From assembly GCF_002873335.1 (NCBI RefSeq), contig NZ_MCUW01000010.1, positions 266,420 to 330,419 on the forward strand: DNA of 64,000 nucleotides. Direction: 5' to 3'. Within the stretch, counting starts at the first letter, position 1. Every line of letters begins with the position of its first letter. This stretch comes from Vibrio sp. 10N.286.49.B1 (GTDB taxonomy: Bacteria; Pseudomonadota; Gammaproteobacteria; Enterobacterales; Vibrionaceae). The notes under the pieces were generated by a model that saw only the letters and a list, made by a program, of their open reading frames with translations, ran no database searches and was not told the origin of the DNA. Made by a program: the position numbers and the translations under genes. Of the stretch, positions 10,143-17,992 are shown in pieces.

Positions 10143-11909
10143 ATGAATATAATTAGATTAAGTGCTTTAGCTCTAGCTATAAGTGCGTCCTGTTCGGCTA
10201 ACGCCATTGAAACAATGGTGGCTGACTTTCAGGCGAATGGTATTACCGCCGGTCAGCCGATCGATGCTGCTTCGACTACAACGAACAAAGTAGTCAATAA
10301 TAATGGCGATAAATATTTACAAATAAAGTCAACGGGCCCAAACAATATGGGCGTTAAATTATTCCCGTATTCATCGGGCGGTTGGAGTAAAGACTGGACA
10401 GGTCAAAAGCTATTTAAACTAGATGTGTTGACCAATTCTGGAGTGGACTTGCCACTACTAGTTAAAATAAGTGATGGTGATTATAGTACGCCCATTTGGG
10501 GGAAGGTCACACCTTCATCAAATTCAGAATACCAGACGGTAGAATTCGCAATTCCTGATCCACTGCCTGATGGCTTTGATATTACAAATGTCACTGAAAT
10601 TAACTTTTTATTAGACTCGGAACCTACCGGTTCAGAAGTAACCTTTCAAATTGACAACATTCGTTTAGAGGATGGTAAAGCGAGTGGTGGCGATATTATT
10701 GTCCCGGGAGACGATGAGACAGTTATAGTATCATTTGCTGATAAATTTAATATAGGGGATACCATTGACCAAACTAGAGATGGTTTTAATGAAGTGTCAG
10801 ATTACGCCTCTAGTGATGGTGACGGTGCTTCTTGGGAAGTTGAGTATACCGCAGCTTGGCAAGGTACCACTATTTATTCTGAAGTAGGCGGATGGAATGT
10901 TGATTGGACTTCAGAAAGTGGCTTTAAGCTTGATGTGTTAAATGGCACTGATAGCGCGAAGATCGCTATTAAATTAGTGTCAAATAGCAATGGTACTAGT
11001 GTCCCCGCAGAGTTTTTATTCGCTGTACCAAAAGACGATACATTCCACACAGTTGAGATCGATTTCAATGAATTACCTAGTGGCTTTGTCTTATCCAATG
11101 TTACGGGTGTCCAAAGCTATTTGACTCAAAATAAACCAGGTAAAGTGTACTACGACAGCTTCCGAACCGTCGCCGGCACGATTGATCCAGGTCCAGGTCC
11201 AGGTCCAGGTCCAGATCCAGATCCAGATGTTACACCTATCGTCACTTTTGATAAGTACGTAGGAAAAGTGATTGATACTTGGGACGGTGTCGCGCCAAAT
11301 ATTGGCGTTCAGGATTCGGATTTCGATACGGACGGTGACGACAGTGCTTGGCAGATCAGTGCGATGGATGACTGTGAAAAAATGGATTGTCGTTTAGTGA
11401 GAATGCGACGTCAATTTGTAGACCAAGTTGTATCTTGGGATTGGTCAAATGAAAAATATGTAGAGCTTGATCTTATGACTGACTCTACCAAAGATGAGTT
11501 GGTGGAGATTAAGCTTGGGAGTACTGGTTATACTGGTAATGGTTGGGCGGATTTTGAAGATCATGTGCTAACCAGTACTATTACGGTTCCAGCATCAGCA
11601 ACAAGCAATACAGCTTCAATCAGTGCGTTTGCAGCGAGCGCGGTGCAAACGATTAGTATAGATTTGAGTGCAACTGCAGGTGCTAAATTTGACGCGTCAA
11701 AAGTTGAGTTTATTCAAATTGGGGTTGTTAACCAGCCTTCAAACCCAATCAACTTATATGTTGATAAAATAGTGACTACCTCAGAGGCGAGTGGAGTCGT
11801 GCCTGAAGATCCAGTATATCCTAGTTATACTGGAGCAGGTGGTAGCTTTGGCCCTTTAGGTCTGCTTTTCTTGCCACTGTTAACATTGTTTAGAAGAAGA
11901 AAAAGTTAA
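10143..11909 (+). CDS. Secreted three-module carbohydrate-binding-like protein with GlyGly-CTERM anchor
   Basis: The 588-residue product has a type I signal peptide (SALALAISASCSANA). Three beta-sandwich modules follow at about residues 24-175, 193-345 and 365-545, each with W-D-W or W-x-x-D-W and DNIRLE/YYDSF/YVDKI-type edge motifs reminiscent of CBM-like jelly rolls. Modules 2 and 3 are joined by a PG/PD repeat linker (residues about 348-362). The C-terminus GAGGSFGPLGLLFLPLLTLF plus RRRKS is a GlyGly-CTERM sorting signal, cleaved by rhombosortase and linked to type II secretion in Vibrio. No catalytic motif was seen. It is likely a surface-held agar-binding or scaffolding protein; polysaccharide binding is inference from operon context. 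A strong terminator follows. Confidence 0.8.
   Translation: MNIIRLSALALAISASCSANAIETMVADFQANGITAGQPIDAASTTTNKVVNNNGDKYLQIKSTGPNNMGVKLFPYSSGGWSKDWTGQKLFKLDVLTNSGVDLPLLVKISDGDYSTPIWGKVTPSSNSEYQTVEFAIPDPLPDGFDITNVTEINFLLDSEPTGSEVTFQIDNIRLEDGKASGGDIIVPGDDETVIVSFADKFNIGDTIDQTRDGFNEVSDYASSDGDGASWEVEYTAAWQGTTIYSEVGGWNVDWTSESGFKLDVLNGTDSAKIAIKLVSNSNGTSVPAEFLFAVPKDDTFHTVEIDFNELPSGFVLSNVTGVQSYLTQNKPGKVYYDSFRTVAGTIDPGPGPGPGPDPDPDVTPIVTFDKYVGKVIDTWDGVAPNIGVQDSDFDTDGDDSAWQISAMDDCEKMDCRLVRMRRQFVDQVVSWDWSNEKYVELDLMTDSTKDELVEIKLGSTGYTGNGWADFEDHVLTSTITVPASATSNTASISAFAASAVQTISIDLSATAGAKFDASKVEFIQIGVVNQPSNPINLYVDKIVTTSEASGVVPEDPVYPSYTGAGGSFGPLGLLFLPLLTLFRRRKS
11184..11229 (+). repeat. Tandem hexamer repeat encoding Pro-Gly/Pro-Asp linker
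   Basis: GGTCCA and GATCCA units are repeated in tandem inside the GlyGly-CTERM gene, encoding DPGPGPGPGPDPDPD. Such a tract is a flexible inter-domain linker and could vary in length by replication slippage. Confidence 0.9.
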
Positions 11910-11928
11910 TTGCCTCTTTCTTCGTGTC

Positions 11929-11959
11929 AATGCCAGTGTGTTCCACACTGGCATTTTTT
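11929..11959 (+). terminator. Rho-independent terminator of the GH50 operon
   Basis: AATGCCAGTGTG (11929-11940), a 3-base loop, CACACTGGCATT (11944-11955), then a T-run. Strong stem directly after the GlyGly-CTERM gene. Confidence 0.9.
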
Positions 11960-12551
11960 ATGGTTGCGTATTGATGCGCTTATATCATCGCTTTTATCTT
12001 GAATCTACGCGCGCACTAAGGCAGGTCGGGCAACACCAATACACGGTAATAGTATATCGATATCCGCTTGTGTTCTTAGCTGTGAAGATAGATGTCATTA
12101 TAAAATGTACCCTAAGTTCACTTCTTCCTCCTAGAGGACTTGTGGGCTGCATCCATGAACACCTTCCTTTCTTTTCCAATAAAATAATCATCGCTTTCCT
12201 CTAGAGCTCATCATCTAGGTACCATTTATTTTCACGACAGAACGAATGTGCCCCAGTTCGCTAAGGTCTTCTTAAAATTTAATCTCGTTTACAAAGATGC
12301 ATCACATAATTGGATTACCAATTTGGATTTATTGGTCTGGCAGTGTTATGGTTAACGTATTCTGAGAAGCGCAAGGTTTGGTCTAAAGTTTATTTTTGTT
12401 AGTAGGTAAATCTGTAACATCAGTCTAAATCAGAATTCTAGATAATGAGGATATTGAATATAAATAATGTGTCACCTAGAGTTAGGTAAATGGATTTATC
12501 GTTTAAAGCGATAAATATTATAATGATATATTAAGAGTTAAGGGAAAGATA
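11960..12551. promoter_or_regulatory. tatABC upstream region with operator palindrome
   Basis: No gene is supported in this stretch; two overlapping short ORFs around 11938-12204 show no recognisable domain or RBS. AATTGGATTACCAATT (12308-12323) is a close match to the shared operator palindrome, followed by a partial copy (TTATTGGTCTGG, from 12329). The RBS AAGGGAAAG lies before ATG 12552. Confidence 0.5.
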
Positions 12552-12794
12552 ATGGGTGGTATTAGCATCTGGCAGCTTTTAATCGTCGCAGTGATTGTAG
12601 CGCTTCTATTTGGTACAAAAAAATTACGAGGTATTGGAGGGGATTTAGGTGGTGCGGTGAAGGGCTTTAAGAAGGCAATGGATGAAAGTGAACTTAGTCA
12701 GTCTGACCATAAAGATACAGGTTTGAATAAAAACTTGGGGCAGCATGAAGCAAAAGTATTTGCTGACATTAACCACGAAAAAGAGAAGGCGTAA
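12552..12794 (+). CDS. tatA: Twin-arginine translocase subunit TatA
   Basis: The 80-residue protein has the TatA/E layout: a single N-terminal transmembrane helix ([18 protein letters not shown]), the hinge, an amphipathic helix with the conserved [21 protein letters not shown] stretch broken at KKAM, and a charged tail. TatA oligomers form the path for folded Tat substrates across the inner membrane. It is the first gene of a compact tatABC set; the stop codon is 3 bases before tatB. Vibrios normally keep tatABC elsewhere in the genome, so a set inside an agar locus is probably an additional, dedicated copy (inference). Confidence 0.93.
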   Translation: MGGISIWQLLIVAVIVALLFGTKKLRGIGGDLGGAVKGFKKAMDESELSQSDHKDTGLNKNLGQHEAKVFADINHEKEKA

Positions 12795-12797
12795 TTG

Positions 12798-13061
12798 GTG
12801 TTCGATATTGGATTTTTGGAACTGTTATTAATATCTGTCGTTGGATTAATCGTTCTTGGACCTGAACGATTACCCCATGCTATTAGAAGTGTTTCAAAGT
12901 TTTTTGGCACGGCGAAGAATATGATGAATAGTGTAACAGATGAGCTTTCAAACGAACTCAAGGTTAAAGAGTTGCAAGATAATCTACGTAAAGCTGAAAA
13001 AATAAATGTTAATACTTTATCTCCAGATTTGAATTCATCGGCAGAAAAAATTAAAAAGTAG
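12798..13061 (+). CDS. tatB: Twin-arginine translocase subunit TatB, short form
   Basis: GTG 12798 gives the family-typical start MFDIGFLELLLISVVGLIVLGPERLP; the TTG one codon earlier would add a residue that other TatB proteins lack. The protein is 87 residues, clearly shorter than the usual 130-170, because the long acidic and proline-rich C-terminal tail is missing. The transmembrane helix, the GPERLP hinge and the amphipathic helix are intact, and the essential function of TatB (signal-peptide recognition with TatC) depends on this part. There is no sign of frameshift; the stop follows IKK. Confidence 0.9.
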   Translation: MFDIGFLELLLISVVGLIVLGPERLPHAIRSVSKFFGTAKNMMNSVTDELSNELKVKELQDNLRKAEKINVNTLSPDLNSSAEKIKK

Positions 13062-13237
13062 TTCAATAACTGGTATCTTCTAGTTCAAGTTGAGATTAGA
13101 TACCATCGTTTAAATATGGATCTTAACCCTAAGAGCTTTGGTTGCCTTGGCTAGAAAAGTGCTCACGGTTCTGCTCCCTGAGAGGCTGTTAGTAGGTCCT
13201 TCCATTCGTATTATGTAAATTGAAAGTAAGGGCCCTT

Positions 13238-13981
13238 ATGTCTTCTGTAGAGCAGACGCAACCTTTAATTAGTCACTTGTTAGAATTGCGTAATCATTTA
13301 CTTCGTGCATTGGTTTCAGTTCTAGTTGTGTTTTTAGGGTTGATATATTTTTCAAATGATATCTATGAGTTTGTCTCTGCACCTCTTGTTGAGCGACTCC
13401 CCGAAGGCGCAACCATGATTGCCACTGATGTGGCATCTCCTTTTTTTACACCACTTAAATTGACTCTGATTGGTTCAGTTTTTATCGCCGTACCTTACAT
13501 TCTTTATCAAGTTTGGGCATTCATTGCACCAGGTTTATATAAGCACGAGCGCCGGTTGACTATTCCGTTAATGCTATCTAGTTCTTTATTGTTTTACTGT
13601 GGTGTGGCGTTTGCTTATTTTGTCGTATTCCCATTGGTATTTGGCTTTTTTACCGATATCTCTTTGGGTAATGTTGAGTTTGCAACGGATATCGCTAGCT
13701 ACTTAGATTTTGTTTTAGCGTTGTTTATGGCCTTTGGCATTGCATTCGAAGTGCCCGTGGCAATTATCTTATTATGTTGGACGGGTGCTACCAGCCCTGA
13801 AAGCCTGAAACAGAAAAGACCATATGTCGTGGTTTGTGCGTTTGTTTTTGGTATGATGTTAACACCACCAGATATGATTTCTCAGACCCTTTTAGCGATT
13901 CCTATGTGTTTTCTTTTTGAGGTCGGTTTATTTTTTGCTCGCTTTTATCGTAATGAAGGTGAAATAGAAGAGGCAATATAA
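13238..13981 (+). CDS. tatC: Twin-arginine translocase subunit TatC
   Basis: ATG 13238 ([19 protein letters not shown]) is chosen over an in-frame TTG at 13220 because GTAAGGG is well placed before it and because the N-terminus then matches TatC (HLxELRxR). The 247-residue protein has six hydrophobic segments. Conserved features are the cytoplasmic SPFFTPLK region, [17 protein letters not shown] in the first cytoplasmic loop and FGIAFEVPV in TM4. TatC recognises the twin-arginine motif. Two Tat-signal PhoD-like proteins (17993-20374 and 31933-34305) are encoded nearby. A gap of 176 bases separates it from tatB and holds no gene. Confidence 0.93.
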   Translation: MSSVEQTQPLISHLLELRNHLLRALVSVLVVFLGLIYFSNDIYEFVSAPLVERLPEGATMIATDVASPFFTPLKLTLIGSVFIAVPYILYQVWAFIAPGLYKHERRLTIPLMLSSSLLFYCGVAFAYFVVFPLVFGFFTDISLGNVEFATDIASYLDFVLALFMAFGIAFEVPVAIILLCWTGATSPESLKQKRPYVVVCAFVFGMMLTPPDMISQTLLAIPMCFLFEVGLFFARFYRNEGEIEEAI

Positions 13982-14360
13982 TCCTATCCTTTTCAAATAT
14001 GGTTGAATATTGTAATGATATGGTGAGTTTGGCTACATAGTTAATATGGGCGGTGATTAAATAGCTGGCAATAAGGTGATGAGTTTTTCATGTCATCATG
14101 AGCCTTACTCCGAAAGGTACCACTCTATTGCATCTAACGATATTCATCGCTGCGATGAGTTTGCTCATGAAATATATTGAGTTCAGCGATTCTATTGTAT
14201 ACTTAAAACACTTAATATCTAAAATACAATCTTATTTTTTCTTCTAATTCATCACAATTCCGACAAACAATAGTATAACCTATTTGTATTATTGGTTAAT
14301 CTATATTGCAGGGTCAATGGTCCAATGTTCATTTCGCAATATAAAATCAAGGAGTTTACA
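13982..14360. promoter_or_regulatory. Upstream region of second GH50 gene
   Basis: No gene is supported. TATTGGTTAATC (14290-14301) and CAATGGTCCAATG (14315-14327) resemble the shared operator. The RBS AAGGAG (14349-14354) lies 6 bases before GTG 14361. No obvious terminator for tatABC was found. Confidence 0.5.
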
Positions 14361-16715
14361 GTGAAATTACGAAAATCGGCTTTATCTGTAATTATTTCAG
14401 GTATTATTTTAAGTGGCACAAATGTTTACGCAAATGTCATAGCTAAATCACCAACGGCAGAAAATCAAAGCACCAAATTGTTGGTAGTCAACAACGCTGA
14501 AGGTATTGTCGCCTCGGTTATCGATTTCAATGATGGCAATCTTGATGTGATTGAAAGCCATAATGGTTCAGAAATTGAGTTAGTAGAACGAAACAGCAAG
14601 AAAATCTTACAAGTTAACTCTAGTGTTGGTCCGACTTTCCCTGGTGTCGTTTTTTCAGCGCCTGAACCATGGGATTGGAGTGAATATGGAGATATTGCGC
14701 TCGGCATTGATTTAGCTTATACAGGAGAAAAACCGACTCAGCTATACATACGTGTCGACGATGGTGTTAATCCAAATGGTTCAATACGTAGTAGAACGGG
14801 TTACGTTCAGCTTTCTCCTAATGATAAAGGTATGTATTACTTTACGTTAAAGAGTTTAGATAAACATTTTAACGAAGGTATGCGTGGTATGCCGCCACGT
14901 AAACCAGGTCAAGCACAACAAATGGGCTTTGCTTGGGGAGAAACCGAACTGGACATTAGTAATATTACAAGTGTACGTTTATATCAGTATAGCCCTCAAA
15001 ATGAAGCCAGTTTCGAAATATCAAGTATGTCACTACTTCCTAACTTAGCAGTAAACACTAAACGGTTTGAAAATGTTGTTGACCAATATGGTCAATATAC
15101 GGGTTCGGACTGGAAAGAGAAGGTGCACAGCGATAAGCAATTGCAACAACGTGCAAAAGAAGATCTTAAATTAGTAAAAAATGTAAAGTTAATGAGCGAT
15201 CGCTCAAAATTTGGTGGTTGGAAGAAAGGTCCTAAAGTTGAAAATACAGGCTATTTTAGAACTCAGAAAATAGATGGGAAATGGGCGCTTGTTGATCCAG
15301 AAGGCTATCTTTATTTTGCAACAGGGTTAGATAACATTCGCCTTAATGACACTTATACCACTACGGGTATCGCTTTTGCTAACTATGAAGAACCACAAAC
15401 CTCTAACTCTAGCCCAAGCGAAATATCATCGATCCCTTACCTTGAAAGGAAAGGCGAACGTGTAAACAAAGCGGAACTGCGTCATAACATGTTTAGTTGG
15501 CTTCCTGATTATAATGATTCACTATCTCAGTCATACCAATACAGTGATATGATTCATGATGGACCACTTAATCATGGCGAGGTATTCTCATTTTATGCTG
15601 CTAACCTACAGCGTAAATTTGCACCTGATTCCTTTAGTGATGCCGTCAAAACGTGGCAAGATGTCGTTTTATCTCGCATGATGGATTGGGGCTTCACCTC
15701 GTTGGGTAATTGGTCTGACACTGAGTACTACTCTAATACAAAAGTGCCATATACGGCTCATGGATGGATTGTTGGTGATCATCAAAGAATTCCGACAGAC
15801 AATGATTTCTGGGGCGCAATGCATGACCCATTTGACCCTCAGTTTCAACTTTCTGTTCGTTCAATGGCTAAGGATATAGCAAAAGATGTCGCTGACTCTC
15901 CATGGTGTATTGGGGTTTTCGTTGAAAATGAACTCAGCTGGGGGAAAAAAGGTACGGAAGCTGGCCACTACCTAATAACGATTGGTATGTTGCGTTTAGA
16001 TGCAAAACAAAGCTCTGCAAAAGCCGCTTATATGACAGCTTTAGAAAGTAAATATTCCGATATCAAAGCACTAAATTCTGCATGGGGTACTCAATTTTCT
16101 TCGTGGGAGGAGCTCGCTGGTGGCTTTAACTTCAATGGCGAATATACGGATACTATTAAAGAGGATTTCTCGTTATTTTTAACGATGCATGCGAATACTT
16201 TCTTTAATATCGTAGATCAAGAACTCAATGCTGTGCTGCCAAATCATCTCTTTTTGGGTTCCCGATTTGCTGATTGGGGGCTCACACCAGAATCTGTGAC
16301 AGCGGCAAGTCATTACGTAGATGTCATGTCGTTTAACCACTACGCCTACGATCTTGAGTCGAAGGGAGATTGGAGTAAATTAGCTGAATATGATTTACCC
16401 GCTTTTATAGGAGAGTTTTCATTTGGTGCGATGGATTCTGGAATGTTTCATCCGGGAGGTATCAACGGTGAGTCACAACAGTGGCGTGCAGACATGTTTA
16501 AGCATTACATGAAAAGTATTGCCAACAATCCTTATTTCGTTGGTGCACATTGGTTCCAGTATCTAGATTCACCAGTCACTGGACGAGCCTGGGATGGAGA
16601 AAATTACAATAATGGCTTTGTCACTATCACAGATACGCCTTATCAAGAACTAGTCGATGCAGCAAAAGAATTTCACACCTCTTTATATGAACGCCGATAT
16701 GGAGATTTGAACTAG
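14361..16715 (+). CDS. GH50 beta-agarase, secreted, one N-terminal module
   Basis: GTG 14361 is chosen because AAGGAG is 6 bases upstream and it exposes a clean signal peptide (MKLRKSALSVIISGIILSG, cleaved after NVYA); the longer reading from 14292 would bury it. The 784-residue protein has one beta-sandwich module (about 40-225, EPWDWSEYGDIALGIDL, like module 2 of the other GH50), then the GH50 barrel from about KRFENVVDQYGQYTG. Glu524 in VFVENELSWG is the expected acid/base and Glu685 in IGEFSFGA the expected nucleophile. Unlike the 7215-10082 enzyme it lacks a lipobox, so it is probably periplasmic or released. It would act on agarose or neoagaro-oligosaccharides. It is monocistronic with its own terminator. 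Confidence 0.93.
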   Translation: MKLRKSALSVIISGIILSGTNVYANVIAKSPTAENQSTKLLVVNNAEGIVASVIDFNDGNLDVIESHNGSEIELVERNSKKILQVNSSVGPTFPGVVFSAPEPWDWSEYGDIALGIDLAYTGEKPTQLYIRVDDGVNPNGSIRSRTGYVQLSPNDKGMYYFTLKSLDKHFNEGMRGMPPRKPGQAQQMGFAWGETELDISNITSVRLYQYSPQNEASFEISSMSLLPNLAVNTKRFENVVDQYGQYTGSDWKEKVHSDKQLQQRAKEDLKLVKNVKLMSDRSKFGGWKKGPKVENTGYFRTQKIDGKWALVDPEGYLYFATGLDNIRLNDTYTTTGIAFANYEEPQTSNSSPSEISSIPYLERKGERVNKAELRHNMFSWLPDYNDSLSQSYQYSDMIHDGPLNHGEVFSFYAANLQRKFAPDSFSDAVKTWQDVVLSRMMDWGFTSLGNWSDTEYYSNTKVPYTAHGWIVGDHQRIPTDNDFWGAMHDPFDPQFQLSVRSMAKDIAKDVADSPWCIGVFVENELSWGKKGTEAGHYLITIGMLRLDAKQSSAKAAYMTALESKYSDIKALNSAWGTQFSSWEELAGGFNFNGEYTDTIKEDFSLFLTMHANTFFNIVDQELNAVLPNHLFLGSRFADWGLTPESVTAASHYVDVMSFNHYAYDLESKGDWSKLAEYDLPAFIGEFSFGAMDSGMFHPGGINGESQQWRADMFKHYMKSIANNPYFVGAHWFQYLDSPVTGRAWDGENYNNGFVTITDTPYQELVDAAKEFHTSLYERRYGDLN

Positions 16716-16722
16716 TATTTAC

Positions 16723-16751
16723 GCCCTCAAGAGTTATTTTGAGGGCTTTTT
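16723..16751 (+). terminator. Terminator of second GH50 gene
   Basis: GCCCTCAA (16723-16730) pairs with TTGAGGGC (16739-16746), followed by TTTTT. Confidence 0.9.
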
Positions 16752-17059
16752 AGTTCTATTTTAGCCATACCTAATCTCATTATTTACTTGATTACTCCAT
16801 AATGATAAGAAAAAGCTTACTTACAAGAAGCGAGTGTCACTTCTCATGTACCATAATTAAATAAAACCATATTTAGATAGTCTCTGCTGTGGGTTTTATC
16901 TGCAATCTAGCTTAAATCGATTCAGCGACGCTGCTCTACCACACCCCCACCCATATTACTGTAATAGTCTAATCAGCAGGAAAAGATGTTTTTCGCAACC
17001 TTAGCTGATCAATGTCAAAGTAAATAGTAAGCGCCCATAAAACCACGGGGCGATTTTGT
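16752..17059. other. Intergenic sequence without recognised features
   Basis: About 300 bases with no supported gene, motif or repeat. It leads into the IS66 remnant. Confidence 0.4.
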
Positions 17060-17790
17060 CAGTGTTTGAAGAACCAACGTAATAGAACATCGATATCAGG
17101 GTTCATTTTCGTCAGCTCGGTCATGAACTTGCACCTAACATGAGCGGGATAACTATCCGTTTGTAGACCGCCATAATAGCCTCCAATAATGCGGTGGTCG
17201 GTAAAACACGATATTCTTCACATTGTTAACGCCACCTCAGGCGATTCGCCCTGGGTAGTACAGTCATATATGGCATTGCTATCCTCCTTAAGTACATTAA
17301 GCAATGTTTCATCCGCTCTTAGTTAAATAGGTGCTCTTTCAACGCGGCATGCAGCGGAGTATGAACTTCTCGCTGATTTGGATCACTCTTTATAGCAATG
17401 ATGGTGGGGGATAGCTCGTACCCGATTGAGCAAACGAGGATTCTTGGTAATAAAGTAGTATCGTGTGTTTGTATTTGCCAAAAATGATGTTGGCAGAGGC
17501 AGTCAGGCAAGCTTTAGCCGCGATGCTCTGAGAAATAAGGTTTATCGGTGTTGGTTTTTGAGCGATATGGCTGTTGTCTTTCGTTTGATCGCATTGACGG
17601 CAGGCATAATTTGGATGAACATGTTCCAATACTTGAGTATCGTTGGCGTGAACTCCAGTTTCTAATTACGGCCGCCGTCGATTTTATACAGGTTAAGGTC
17701 GCTATCATATCAAGCAAGTGGCATTTGGCCAAAATACTGACAGTCAGCCTAAGACGATTGTGAATAGGGGGCACAGTCGTCACTATTTAC
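17060..17790 (-). pseudogene. IS66-family transposase (TnpC) remnant
   Basis: Read on the minus strand in shifting frames. The stretch EHVHPNYACRQCDQ, with a nearby KLEFTPTILK and later IIFGKYKHTILLYYQES, matches the zinc-finger-like and following region of IS66 TnpC (typically VRPKYACxxC ... KYxDHLPLYRQ). Downstream pieces around 17060-17200 (GGYYGGLQTDSYPAHVR) resemble the later LQTDGYxGY catalytic-domain segment. Large parts are missing and stops occur throughout, so it is dead. Confidence 0.6.
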
Positions 17791-17934
17791 GTGTATAAGT
17801 GTCGCTCGGCAGGTTGCAAAATGGTGGTGAAATTTTGGTAAGGTTATTCGAAATAGATGATTGACTGATAGGATCGTAAACAATGAGGTCGATGATAATC
17901 CGTGCAAGAGTCGATGTTTAAATGAGACAAATTG

Positions 17935-17966
17935 AAAACGCCCAATTGAAATTTATTGGGCGTTTT
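17935..17966 (-). terminator. Terminator of PhoD-like gene 1
   Basis: AAAACGCCCAAT (17935-17946) and ATTGGGCGTTTT (17955-17966) form a stem with an 8-base loop and T-runs on both strands, just past the minus-strand gene end at 17993. Confidence 0.85.
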
Positions 17967-17992
17967 AATCTATCTTAGGTGGGGTTAGATAA

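Noticed and set aside
11938..12204. Overlapping short reading frames on both strands after the GH50 operon terminator
   Set aside because: Neither has an RBS or a recognisable motif; the first begins within the terminator hairpin.
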